A stretch of 64,000 bases of DNA, taken from NCBI GenBank assembly GCA_023853785.1, contig JAJIRX010000869.1:84934-148933 (forward strand). Direction: 5' to 3'. Shown here piece by piece: positions 12,566 through 23,613 of the stretch (its first letter is position 1; every line of letters begins with the position of its first letter). The stretch comes from Psilocybe azurescens (lineage: Eukaryota; Basidiomycota; Agaricomycetes; Agaricales; Agrocybaceae). The notes under the pieces were generated by a model. The model was not told where the DNA came from. It ran no database searches and saw nothing but the letters and a program-made list of their open reading frames with translations. The translations under genes were made by a program, and so were the position numbers.

Positions 12566-13244
12566 TTTCTATATCCAACTTTATAATTTATCAGTAAATA
12601 CGTCGTCTAAATCGTAATTGCATTTGCTAAATTCTTAACTGTTAGGCGATGCGTGCTCCATTAAACGCGTTTTTTTGCAAGTGTTGGATACAGGCAACTC
12701 GCTCCAAAGCACTGTCGACCTTTTCAAACACACCGTGAATTGTACAGTGACGTTATTTAGGCGCTCGCTTTAACGAGTCGCGTAGGTGATGTAATGTATT
12801 GAATGTTCAAGTCATTGCAGCTTGAGTGACTCATCTACGCTAACGACGTGGGGTATAACAGTGTCCAGGATACTGCATGCAACAACACAGAATGAAAGAC
12901 AAGGGGCAGAGCATAACAATACTCGCCACTTGCCACTCGCCACTCCTGCTCAGTTTGGCGAACTGTAAGCGAATAACGGACGTAAATCTCTTAATTGGTG
13001 ACTAGCACAGCTAGCGCCGGACCATGACCTGCTGTTGATGGGGGTTAATGCCACTGAGCGCTTACAGTTGTGGAGTGCATTGGCCATCTTGAGTGGCTAG
13101 TGGCGTCCAAGGTGCTGCCAAATTGAGATGTCGTGAGCGCATTGGCAAGGACGCGTGTCTCTATTTAATATGCCCCGTCCCCAGGGCCAGGATTTGACTT
13201 GACCCACAACCAGAATCGCCATTCGCAACTTCAAGAATTCCAAT
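12566..13244. other. Intergenic with F-box promoter module
   Basis: Left part is AT-rich spacer. 13020-13240 is the upstream module of the 13245 F-box gene and aligns, in opposite orientation on the map, with 1440-2010: shared blocks include gttaatgccactgagcgctt and ttggccatcttgagtggcta. A TATA-like stretch, tctctatttaata, sits at about 13159-13171. Confidence 0.6.
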
Positions 13245-14782
13245 ATGCCGCTCACTCAATTACCTGCATCTGCAGGAATTCTTACATCCAATGGGCCCGA
13301 GAAATTAACACCCACCTCCATTCACCTGCAACCGATGCACGACAGTCCGAAGCAAGTACTCCAGTTGAGGAGTATAAACAAAGTTTCAGACCCTATGGCA
13401 AGACTACCTCTTGAAATTGTCTCAATGATTTTTAATGAGTGTCTTCCCATCATTGATGACTGCCTCCATGATAAACCTCAAATTTCTTATGGCGAAACCT
13501 TGTTCAGATTGAGCGCTGTCTGCAAGACTTGGCGCCAAACACTCTGGAGCACACCCGGCTTCTGGAAGTACATGCCCCTCATCATTGGAACCCGAAATAT
13601 GGCGGATACCCCTTCCATTGTTCAAGGATGGATAGAGCGAACATGCAAACTGCCACTCTCTGTTACTATCTTGGTGAACTATGAAGATTATCCTTTGTCC
13701 GTGTCCGACTGGGAAATGTTTATAAAGGTCGCAAACATCATCAACGGGTCTTCAAGTCGATTGGAAAAACTTGTCCTCAAGATGCCTTTCCCTCTCCTGT
13801 GCCAATTCTCTGCTCAAGCTCCTGACTTGAAAGAGATCTGTATATACAATAGCGATGACGAGAGGTTGATACGCCGCGATGAACTTGAACCCTATAAGCC
13901 CTGGACCGGCCAATCATACAGCCTAGGACTCGCCAAATTAGAAGAAACAGGGCAAAAATCGATACCGGCTATGCTTTCGATCAACCGTGTACTGCTCAAG
14001 TCTATTCATGCTTCATGGGATAATCTCGTCGAGGTCGATACCAAAGACATTGATATCGACGATATCTTCAGAATCTTGCAACAAGCACCAAAACTGCGGG
14101 AATTACAGCTTTACGAGAGTCGAGTTGCACCATATATTCTGACTGAACCCGCCACACCTGTTGCTCATACCGCCCTTGTGAGACTTGATATAGTAGCGCT
14201 AGGAGCAGATTTCCTCGACATTCTTTTGATAACATTCTACAACTTCCTTCTTTGGAATCTTTAGCAATTGACGTGAGATGGGGATTGGTAAACGAGGAGT
14301 GTTTAGCAAGACTTATGGAGCGCTCATCTTGTCCGTTGGACGAATTTCGTATTACTGCGCCATTGGCCAATGATGCTAAGGTGATATCCATGCTCAAGAC
14401 GATGCCCCATCTGACCTACCTACATCTATCCCCGACCCGCAACTCTGGCCGAGACTTTATGGCCCAGAATTTATTTAAATACATCTCAGAGGCTACCCAG
14501 AGGCGACTACTTGGCATATCTTCACGCAGAGAACATGTTCCCGTCGTGGAGACATTTCTCCCTGCTCTGAAAACCTTCGTCTACTTCCCAATTGGACCTG
14601 AAGAATGCAAAACAATCTGGGATCTCATTCCCGATATTTTTGGTAGTGTTCAAGTTGAATTTCCAAATAAAAAATCGCTGAATTCTCACAGAGTCTACTA
14701 CCTGCCCCAAGTCCATAGTCCTAAGAAACCACTTCCTAAGTTCACTACACAGACGATGGCCAGTACAAGGAAATTTCTGTAG
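13245..14782 (+). CDS. F-box protein with one frame break
   Basis: Starts MPLTQLPASAGI. The F-box lies near residue 47 (MARLPLEIVSMIFNECLP), then AVCKTWRQTLWSTPGFWKY and NMADTPSIVQGWIERTCKL, followed by a leucine-rich body: LLKSIHASWDNLVEV, DIDIDDIFRILQQAPKLREL, VISMLKTMPHLTYLHLSP, VETFLPALKTFVYFP. About 510 aa. The only break is at 14222-14228 (cttttga): one base there would join FLDIL to DNILQLPSLESLAIDV, as in the paralog at 1437. The break sits in a T run, so a sequence error is plausible. Best-preserved complete member of the cluster here. Confidence 0.8.
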
Positions 14783-15371
14783 ATATGGGACTCGGTGCTT
14801 GCCCTGATGCCAATGTCGACGATGCGCTGACAGCGAGATCCATTCTTACTTTTAACATACATGAATAGCGCAGTATTTCTACCTGATATCCACACATGTA
14901 TACCCTCCCTTGAATAAATGAAGTATTTTTCCGTGATTTCGAAATGGTGTTAATTAAAGAAACCTAATTTACCGTGTGAACATTAGGGTCGGTCAGAGTA
15001 AGTAACGACCGATAAGTTCAATGTTTCAACCTTGTTTAACCTCAAATTTTGTGTTTTATGTATCCTAGCCATTCCCACTCTCCTTTCCTAGGACGAATCG
15101 ACATGCGATGTTTGACGATTGACGATTTTAATATCATAAGGGATTGTTAACACGAGTCTGGGGCCACTGGCGCATGTGGCGACTGATTAGGATATTGTGG
15201 GTCCAATTGGTGAGAATATGCTTCTCTATTTATAGGCCATATCTTTCGCCGATGGGCCCCAAATTCAAAACTTGGTTTCATCCACAACCACGGGTATTCC
15301 GAAGGAATCGCTTCCGTCTAGAAGTCAGTACCTCGATATACCAAATAACTGCATCCACGGAAATTACAAAC
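14783..15371. other. Intergenic with promoter of the LINE-split F-box copy
   Basis: AT-rich spacer, then the family upstream module at about 15150-15370: ggatattgtgggtcca, ctctatttataggccat (15224-15240) and catccacaaccac, each matching the other F-box copies. Confidence 0.5.
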
Positions 15372-15754
15372 ATGGAACGCTGAAAAAATGGTGTCTACCA
15401 TTCACCTTCCAGCTCGCTGACGCTCAGGAAATCTTGAGATTGATGAGGATGAACATACGTTCAGACCCTATGGCAAAGCTTCCCCTTGGTTTTCTTGATT
15501 ATCTTTGAGAACTGCTTTTCTATTCCTCTCTGCCACCCTGTACGCCGACAGCACAGAGCTCACTTCTCAAGCTTCCTGCATTGCACCACCTATCCATCTA
15601 CCATTTCCGACAGATTAATAATTTTGGAGGCTTTTGTTTCATTTATGCAATGCTCAACTTGTCCATTGGAAACTTTGGATATTCGTGCCCCATTCGGGCG
15701 ACAGCCTTGACTTGATATCAATGCTAAAAGCGGTACCTCATCTGACCGGTTTGC
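15372..15754 (+). pseudogene. F-box pseudogene, 5' part (interrupted by LINE)
   Basis: From the ATG at 15372 the sequence keeps family blocks (AQEILRLMRM, SDPMAKLPLG) but breaks frame at about 15490, continues as FLIIFENCFSIPL, and then jumps to FMQCSTCPLETLDIRAPFG. The whole middle of the protein, from F-box to this block, is deleted. It shifts frame again before LISMLKAVPHLTGL, where the LINE begins. The deletion plus at least two frame changes show decay independent of the insertion. The 3' part resumes at 22263. Confidence 0.85.
15744..15754. repeat. Left copy of 11-bp LINE target-site duplication
   Basis: gaccggtttgc, immediately before the poly(T) tract, is repeated exactly at 22263-22273. 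It falls inside the F-box codons for LTGL. Confidence 0.9.
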
Positions 15755-15770
15755 TTTTTTTTTTTTTTTT
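15755..15770 (-). other. LINE poly(A) tail (poly(T) on + strand)
   Basis: Sixteen uninterrupted T directly after the left target-site duplicate. It marks the 3' end of the minus-strand element and is the signature of target-primed reverse transcription. Confidence 0.9.
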
Positions 15771-16234
15771 CTTGTTGATTTATGTCTATTGGGGCAAGGC
15801 CCCATGCAGACCTAACTAACTATTACCATCGATATAACAGTACGCTATGTACGGCTCCGTTCCCATGAGCCCCACGTGCACTGCCGAGGTACACCTGTAG
15901 GGTTGGACTACAGCGATCCCCTCCCGGTCAGCCCAACAAAGAAACATTGTTTCTGGGCGCTCGTATCTTGTCGGGTGGGTCATTTTGTTTGGATCTTCTT
16001 CCATCGCGTTTTCTGCTAACTGATGTTCTTTCTGCTAGAGCGCCCCTATTGAGTGTCAATGGGCTCCGGTTGGGATGGGTGCTCGGTTTTCAGTGTGTGT
16101 TGTGCGGATGGTGTTTCCGGGGCCCTTGAGTCGAGGGCTTGTTGTGGTCGGGTGGTGGGATTGGGGAGAATGTGGGTGTGTTTCTGTAGCATATTCTCTT
16201 GTTTTAGTCTGCATCTTCGAGGGCGTTGTGTACA

Positions 16235-19200
16235 TCACCTGGTGTTGTCCGTAGTCGTTTGGTCTTTGCAATGTATTTCATTAGTATTTTCATGTGTGGC
16301 TTTCCGCAGAGGATTGTTCTTGTATTGCGTGCGTTCGCGACCTAGTTGCTGATCCATCTCGGCTCGTTCCCAGGTGTAGGAGGGGCATTCGTACAGGAAG
16401 TGTGTGACGGTTTCTTTGATGATTCCTCGGTTTGCTGTTCTGCACTCAGCGCATCTGCCTGTGTCAGATTTTCCAAATCGGTTGAGATAGCTATTCAGCG
16501 GTATGTGGCCTGTGCGTAGTTGCATGTAGATACTCGCTTTCGCTCATGTCATTGTATTTTGGATCTTTTGGAAGTTGTGGAATGGGAAGTCGGTATCGAC
16601 GTTGGCGAATGACTGTTTCGCGATGAGAGTCGTTCCATTGTTTGGTGGCTTCGTCGTCTAGGGCAATTTGCATCCGGAGTTTGAGGTGCTTCGTGCTAGT
16701 TGGTAGGTTGCCCTTTCGCAAGTAATGCGGTAGCAGATTTCGTGGGGATAGTTGCTCCCAGCTGCCGCTCTTTGGGCTTCGTTGTCGGCGGCTTCGTTTC
16801 CTATGATATTTTTGTGAGCAGGGATCCATCTGATGGTGAACTTTTCACCGTGGTATGGGACTTGTTCGTGGCCCATAAGTCCGCTTGCTATTAGGTTCAG
16901 CTCTTCTACCAGGTAAGACCCGCTTTTTGGTGTTTTGTCGTTCGTGGCATTGATGATGTTTTTACTGTCGGTGTATATGGATGAGGTTAGTGGCCCCAGC
17001 CTGCTCGAGTTGCGGAGCATCCAGCAACCCATTGTCACCCCCACTGACTCAGCATTATCGGTTGAGTAGGCGGTGTCCGGGCCTAGTTGATATCGCATGG
17101 TCTGGCCTGGCTTGTCGTGATCCCACGTAGTACATTACTGCAGATGCTCCTACCATGCCGTTGACGCTGGAGCCGTCCTGTGTATATGCGGATCTTTGCT
17201 GTGTCATTCTTTTCATACATGATTGCATCATCTTGCGATCTGGCAATTTGAGTTGTGTAGTCATGTCGTTCTTCAGGGTGGTTACGTCGTGGTTGAATGC
17301 ACTCGGTTTTGGTTGGGTCGAATTTGAACGTCTGCATTAGCATTTGCAGTGAGGTAGCGTGTGACTTGGCCTTTTGTTGTGGTACTTGGGGAGTAGGGCG
17401 GCAGCAGGGTTTTCAGCAGGCAGGGAGGAAATACGTACCAGTGCCCTATAGCATGTTTTCCTTAGCATTAGGTCAGTTGGTAGCACTCCAGCGTGAGGGT
17501 CCAGCAGGTCAGTAGGGGTGGTTCGTAGTGCTCCTGTTATTGCCAGCATGGCAATTCTTTGCATTTTGGTGAACTCTTTCAGAGCGCCTACAGAGCCAGT
17601 CTGGCATTTTTTCCCTTGAACTAGGTGGGGTGGCGTGTACCACACATCTAGACCATATGTCATTTTTGGTATTGCAACAGATATGTACAGTCGGCGCATT
17701 AACTTAGCTTTTAGGCCTCCTGCGGCATTGCTGAGTCTGCAAAATTGCAGCAGCCAGGTGGTGGCCTTTGCGATTGTCTTTTGCATCTGCGTTTTCCACC
17801 TGAGGGTTCTGTCGACATGTATTCCGAGGTATTTGTAGCTCTCAACGTCTTTGATGATCTGTCCTTGTAGGATAAGTGGTGGCGCTTTCTGCCTTTTCAT
17901 TTTCCCGGGTGTTGAGGGTCTTTGATTGTTTTCCTGGTGTGGTGAACGACTGCTAGTTTGTCGATTTCGAACCTTGAGTTGTGGTTTTTGCCCAGGCAAA
18001 GCCTCCATTTGCTTTCTCCATGATGTTGGTGAGGGTTTTGATGTTGTTTTTGAGCGTCTTTCCTGTGACTATGATCATCACATCGTCCACAAATCCCACA
18101 GAGTCTTCTTTGGGGTCGGTATCTGTCGTTACAGCTCTTGCAATTTCGAGTAGGTCTGCGTTGTAGAGGATATATAGGATCATCGAGAGGGGTCGCCCTG
18201 GCCTATTCCATTGAAAATAAAGATCAGCGTTGATATGAAGTCATCGAATCTTAGCTTGGTTCGTCTGTTCTTTAGTAGGTTTTCCACGAAGTCCACGTAT
18301 GCGTTGGGTATTCGTCTCTTTTGAGGTTGTGCAGCAGCCTGTCTGTTACTGTGTTGGGAAAGGCACCTTCGACATCCAGATATAGAACTGATACCACTTT
18401 CTTGTTGCGCCCAGGCAGTTTTTATTCGGTCTTCAAGTACATGTACTGCATCTGTGGTCATTCGTCCTGATCGTCCTCTGTAGTGGTTTGTTGGTAGTAG
18501 TTGTTCTCGTTCTACCATTCTTGAAATGTCATCAGCCACGATGGATGTCAAGACCTTTGCCATTGTGCATATCAGGGCTATGGGTCGGTATGCTTTTGTC
18601 ACTTCATAGTTTGGTTTTCCTGGTTTCCTGAGTACCACTGTGGTAAATTCTCTCCAGCTGTCGACGTCACGTGTTGAGTGTGAGAGTGGCTTGGTATATA
18701 TAGAGGAGGTAGGGTTCGATGAGGTCGACTGATTTCTGTAGGACTATGTTGGGGATGCCATCGGGGCCACTTGCTTTGTAGGGTGATAGCTTTGCAATGT
18801 GTTCTTGTATGCGCTCCAGAGTTGTCTTGGCGGGGGGGGGGGGTAATGGCTCTGGGTAGTCATATTCAGCTGGTACTGTTGTTTCAACTGGTTTGGGGGA
18901 AAGAATGACATTGCGAGTGCTTCTGCCTTGTCCTCGTTGGTGGTCATCTCGATATTCTGGCCATTTGCTGTTTTTTGTTTCAGGATTGGTATTTTGGTCT
19001 TGCTGCCATCGGTTGCTGGAGTACTGATGTATTTGTTGGCTGTCCAGATGTTCTTTGTTGTCGCGTCTTCTAGGAATTCTTGCCAGTGTTGTAGCTTTGT
19101 CCATTGCTTTCCCATATTCCTTCGCTTTTTCGATGTGTTCTGCATGGCTGTAATGATCGGGGGCTGCACGGTATTTGTATGAGGCTCGACTTAGCTTATT

Positions 19201-20195
19201 CATTTCCTTCCTTATGTCACTCAGCTCCCTGTTCCACCATCTCTTTGAGTTTGGGCACGGTTTGTTGGTGGGCACTGCTATCGTAATTGTCTCTTGAAGT
19301 GCTGTTGTTAGTGCAGCTGCGGAGGCTTGCAGTTCTTCATCGTTGGTGAGTGCATTGGGTTCTGGCATTGCAGTTATCTTGTCTGTGAGTGTTGTGTTGA
19401 ATAGTTCCCAGTCGGTCATTTGAAAATTGAGGGAGGGTTTGGGCACTGTTCAAGTTTCGCGGCAGATCAACAATTGTGACGATGGGGAAGTGATCCGTAC
19501 CTGGTGGTTGTAGATATCCATTGACCTCGCATCGTACCACTCGTTCTATAAGCCCTTCAGTGCACCATACATTGTCTGGCCTGGTATATCGTTTGTTAAC
19601 ATAGTGTCGGAGTGTTGGAATTCCTTTCGGTAGGGCCATCTGCATATTTTTGTCAGCTGCAAGGGTGATAATTGCTTCTGATCGTTTGGCTGCTTCTGAT
19701 GTGAATAAGCGATGGTCTTTGTCTCTGTCCCAGAGGGGTGGTGGCTGTTGAAGTCACCTGCCCATATAACTTGGTCTTCGTCGTTTTGATGTATCCTTTG
19801 CTTCTCTTTTCGTGAGAAATCTTCTTAAGTGGCTGATATTAACTGAGTGTCAGTTGTTGTTGTATATGTTGATTACAGTGAGGTTGCATGTCAGCGTTGT
19901 TATTTGAATAGCTGTCAGGTTGTTGTTTCCTGGGATAGTGAGTTCGATCCATGAACTGGATTGCAGCTGGGTATTGACCATGATGACTGATCTGGTAGGA
20001 GAGACTTTGTCAGTATGTCTGTCATGTGGGGAGACTAGCGAGAAATTAAGAGGGTGCGTAACAATCCTGTTGTCGTTATGTATGTGGTTCCTGTATTAGA
20101 ATTAAATCCCATTCGTTGCTGAGTGGTCGGTTAATTAAGTCGTTGTGTGCATTTCGTGATTTGTTGAGGTTAATCTGTAGGATGCGCAGTCAGTT
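16235..20195 (-). pseudogene. LINE ORF2: endonuclease, reverse transcriptase, RNase H
   Basis: Order on the minus strand: endonuclease start LRILQINLNKSRNAHNDL (about 20190) with LILIQEP, WAGDFNSHHP (about 19760) and the closing GTDHFPIVTIVDLP; reverse transcriptase with YKASGPDGIPNIVL (about 18760), RPIALICTMAKVLTSIVA, FNGIGQGDPSR and the catalytic FVDDVMIIV (about 18090); RNase H with YTQDGSSVNG (about 17170), SIYTDSKNII and IRWIPAHKNIIGNEAADNEA (about 16800); then a finger-like CAECR...HFLYEC (about 16400). Frame changes separate the EN fragments, the RT palm from the thumb, and the thumb from RNase H. Breaks such as that after DFNSHHP are single-base. Confidence 0.85.
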
Positions 20196-20525
20196 GAGGG
20201 GTGGTTGGTGTTCTTTAGATATCATGGTTAGGTGGTGGGGTTCCTTCTGGGGTTGGCGGTATAGTTGACTCTCTTGACATGTTTCCCTGTGTTGTCTTCT
20301 CCATGCTTTCCTGTCGTTCTTGTTGTTCAATTTTCTCCACTTCTCGCGGCAAGCAGGGCTTCCCATCGTGATAACTCCTCCCTTGTCATGACTTTTCTGG
20401 GTCTGTCGGTCGTGGTGGTAGTTGGTGTGTCGGTTGTTGTGTTGTTTTGGGTTGGGTTTGGTCCATAGGCTTGGCTTTCGGTCAGTAGTCTAGCAATGAT
20501 TGCCTCATTGGTCGGAGTTCTTGGT

Positions 20526-22130
20526 CTACACGGTGGGCTTGTTGCTCTTGATCTTCCTTGGTAGGTTCATATACTTGTTTGCGAAGCGTATTGTTGGGGG
20601 TTGGTATTCGGCTGTCCATGTCCAGGATTCTGTGTCTGGGAAGAATGGGATTGCATTTTCAGGGTGCGTTAGATCAAACTGCTGACATTTTCGGTGGAAT
20701 GTGGGGCAATTTCTATCCCAGCTGGTGTGGCCATCGCCTCGATCGCCGCATGATACACATTTTTTGTTCTGGGAGGTACAGTTCTCAGTCTTGTGGGAGC
20801 GGCTAGTGCAGTTTCCACAGGTATCGGGGTTGTTGATACATTCCCTAGCGATATGATTGTATTCCTGACATTTGAGACATTGGATCGGTTCCTTTTTGCT
20901 TTTTCTGACCTCCACTTGTTTTCCGTGGTATTACCAACCCATCGCAGATTACCTTGTTTGCTTTTTCAGTGTTTCGCATGATTAGGATGAGGTGGGCATA
21001 GTTTTGCTTTCTTTCTTTGTTACGTCGGGTGATTGGCTTGGCCCATCGCAATCTCTCGAGATCGTCAATGTGTAAGTTGTTGGTTTCCAGCATTTCATCA
21101 ATGTGTTTTCTGTTGTCTGTTTCAAGTCGACAGGGACATAGTATGCTATAAGGTTGTATGTGCGTGCTTTGTGTTGTGCACCTTTTCCACTTTCCCCTAG
21201 GGAGGTGAGTAGGCAGTTTGCATTGTTCTCAATTTTAAACCACTTAGCTCCTTCATCTGTGAGGAATTCCCTAGGATTCCTTTGTTTGTCAATCTTTCAA
21301 CTGTTCGAATACGGTGCTTGATCTTGCCCCCTGCATCATCATCTAATGCCGTGATCCCAACATTGTATAGTCGAAGTAGTTCCGTCTGGCTAATTTTGTG
21401 TACTATTGATTCGGTGGGGAAGTCGAGGAGAAACTGGCAGGAGCATATGCCCTCTCGTGCCACTAGCCTTGGGTCTGTTTGGTATTTTGCTGGGCCATTT
21501 TGCGAGCGGACGGCATCACTGTATCGTGTGTTTGGTGGTGTGGACTGTCGGTTTGCTGACTGTGTGTGGTCTGGGTTGAGGCTTATCTGAGCCTTTGTCA
21601 CTGTCTCTGTGATTGCTGCCATTTGCTTTGTAATTTCTTCCGCTATTGTTGTCTTGAGATATTCTGACATGTTTTTCATTTCCTGGGTGACGTACTCCGC
21701 CTGGTCCACTGCTGCCTCTCTCGCCCTGACCTGCTATCACCTCTGTCTCCAATTCTTCCATCATATAAGCCACCGAGCGGACTGCTTGCTTTGCTGTTGT
21801 TGTCAGGCCTTTCATTTCTGCAACCTGAAATAGTGCTGATGCCATATTGTGTGGGGTGGGTGCGGCTCCTGCTGGTACAAATAACAGCCCTATTTCTAAG
21901 AAGGCCCGGGCATCCGCTTTGTTGTTGACTGGCTTGTCCATATTGTCATCGACATATTGGGATGATGGTGGTGGTGGTGATTCTGTCTCCAAAGCACGGG
22001 CGGCGTGCTATGGCGGCCTCTTTGTCTAGTTTCTCTTGATTCAGTCTGGTTATGGCTCTTGCTTCTGGTGGTTTTGGTCTTGTTGTCACATCTGGTGTCT
22101 TTTGGATTGGCTCATTTCACAGTTAGGTAA
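20526..22130 (-). pseudogene. LINE ORF1: gag-like RNA-binding protein with zinc knuckles
   Basis: The N-terminal half is polar and helical (KQAVRSVAYMMEELETEVIA; AEYVTQEMKNMSEYLK). The C-terminal half carries a cluster of Cys/His knuckles: CLKCQEYNHIARECINNPD, then CGNCTSRSHKTENC and CVSCGDRGDGH. This is typical of ORF1 products that coat the element's RNA. Three frame changes split it (near 21700, 21100-21200 and 20900). The start is uncertain; coding similarity begins by about 22130 with no clear ATG in the first frame. Confidence 0.75.
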
Positions 22131-22262
22131 GATAGTGTAAGATAGGGATTAGGATTTGTATGTATGCTATCTAGACGTCTATGGACTTTCCGAGGCCCTT
22201 AGTTCCTGTGCGTTAAGCGTGGGAAAGAAGGGTGTGGAGGTGGTGCAGAGTCAAGAAGCAAG

Positions 22263-22273
22263 CGACCGGTTTG
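22263..22273. repeat. Right copy of 11-bp LINE target-site duplication
   Basis: Exact repeat of 15744-15754. Removing the element and one copy restores continuous F-box family similarity across the join (HLTGL, then HIEPSEHSG). Confidence 0.9.
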
Positions 22274-22664
22274 CATATCGAGCCAAGTGAGCATTCTGGC
22301 GTGAATTTCACGTCTGGGACGCCATTTAAGCACATTTCGCAGACCTTCAATCCTGCTCATTCCGAGGACACATTTCTCCCTGTTCTCGAATCTTTTGGCT
22401 ATAGCCCATACGGACCGAGAGATTATGAAACAGTATGCAACCTGATTCCCGATCTATTTGGAATTACCGAGTGCACTAGCAAAGAATCCGGCAACAACAT
22501 CGACGACTCTTCCAGAAGGACGCCGCTGAATTTCTTCCGCGTCCACTACCGTCCTCCAAAATCTTACGTTTCCACATCCTACGATCAATGCACAAGCAAG
22601 GGCTCGTGTAGACAAATTAGTTGAACTCGGGGTTGCGATAGAGTTCGATATCTTCTCACTTTGA
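22263..22664 (+). pseudogene. F-box pseudogene, 3' part (after LINE)
   Basis: Resumes exactly where the 5' part stops: TGLHIEPSEHSG, FKHISQTF, EDTFLPVLESFGYSP, NLIPDLFGITEC, and a last block that shifts frame to ILRSMHK and ARVDKLVELG. Each aligns with the C-terminal region of the copies at 1437 and 13245. Together with 15372-15754 this is one gene split by 6.5 kb. Confidence 0.85.
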
Positions 22665-23613
22665 CACCGATGATTCTATTGGAGGTCGGTTGGCGGTCAT
22701 ATTGTGTAATGCAATTTTTTTGTAACTATGGGTGAAAATCGAACATTCGTTATTTCTGAGATGTCTTGTGCTCCAGGCATATTCCTCTGAAGTTGTATAA
22801 GTATTGCGCGGTACGTTTACACTGCCAAAGATCACTTGAATATTCTGACAAGACATCGCCCCGGACTCTTTAGGAAGTAGTGATTAGTCGATTCGTGATC
22901 AAAGAAAGCGCGTGCCAAGCGAGGTTAAGCGCCGGTCCACAATTTATTACTTACTTGTAGATAATGGGCAGAAATTACATTGGCATGTAGAAACGCTCGA
23001 ACAGTAATAATTAGTAAAGTCCTTCTAACCAATCGCATATAAAATATACAACAACAACCAAGTCCCAAATCGAAAACGTGAAAGTTTATTTAGTACCCTT
23101 ATAAAGTGCGGCATGTGCCTAATTACAGCGCGTATGGGATGCGTCAAAGGAGGGAACCTAAGAGGGCAAAAATCACTCAGCCAACATTGAATATTGAGTC
23201 TACAGCCGCGTGAGCTGCACAAACTATCGTAATATTCCAAATAAGACACTGATTGACTGCGCTTCAATTCAGGCACATTCTCTACCCATCTTCACGCCAT
23301 CAACACGGACAGTCCATTTCTAAGTCTCGCATTCAGTGGTTCATTAAAATTTGAACTTAAATCGCGTTCAGGATTAGAAGTGTTGTATCGACAGCTGCCT
23401 AAAATCAAAGATTTCAAAGCAAAAACAATATATTTCGCATACACATAGCATACGTTTGAAGAGGAGACGTAATAAAAGCGCGCTGAATAAATCATCATAG
23501 AGGGTTGGATAGAGGTTAGGTATAGAGATGCCGGCTCGCATATGTCAGGGAGGGGGATATTTCAAAGACAGCATTCAGAAGACTTAAAACTACATTGGGA
23601 GTTTAGATCCCAC
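22665..23613. other. Intergenic, no feature seen
   Basis: AT-rich. Only short frames without recognisable domains; the 3' flank of the minus-strand SNF2 gene is at the right end. Confidence 0.5.

Larger units (their letters stand above)
15755..22262 (-). mobile_element. Tad1-like non-LTR retrotransposon (LINE), about 6.5 kb
   Basis: Inserted on the minus strand. It ends in a 16-base poly(T) on the plus strand (15755-15770), i.e. the element's poly(A) tail, and is flanked by a perfect 11-bp target-site duplication. From the 5' end (right): leader, ORF1 with zinc knuckles, ORF2 with APE-type endonuclease, reverse transcriptase, RNase H and a C-terminal Cys/His finger, then about 450 nt of 3' UTR. 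EN plus RT plus RNase H fits the I/Tad1 group common in fungi (clade assignment inferred). Length suggests a full-length copy. Both ORFs are split by several frame changes, so this copy is either inactive or blurred by indel errors. Confidence 0.93.

Noticed and set aside
20265..20468. Plus-strand open frames across 16-22 kb
   Set aside because: They are antisense shadows of the LINE, whose minus-strand frames carry clear EN, RT, RNase H and zinc-knuckle motifs.
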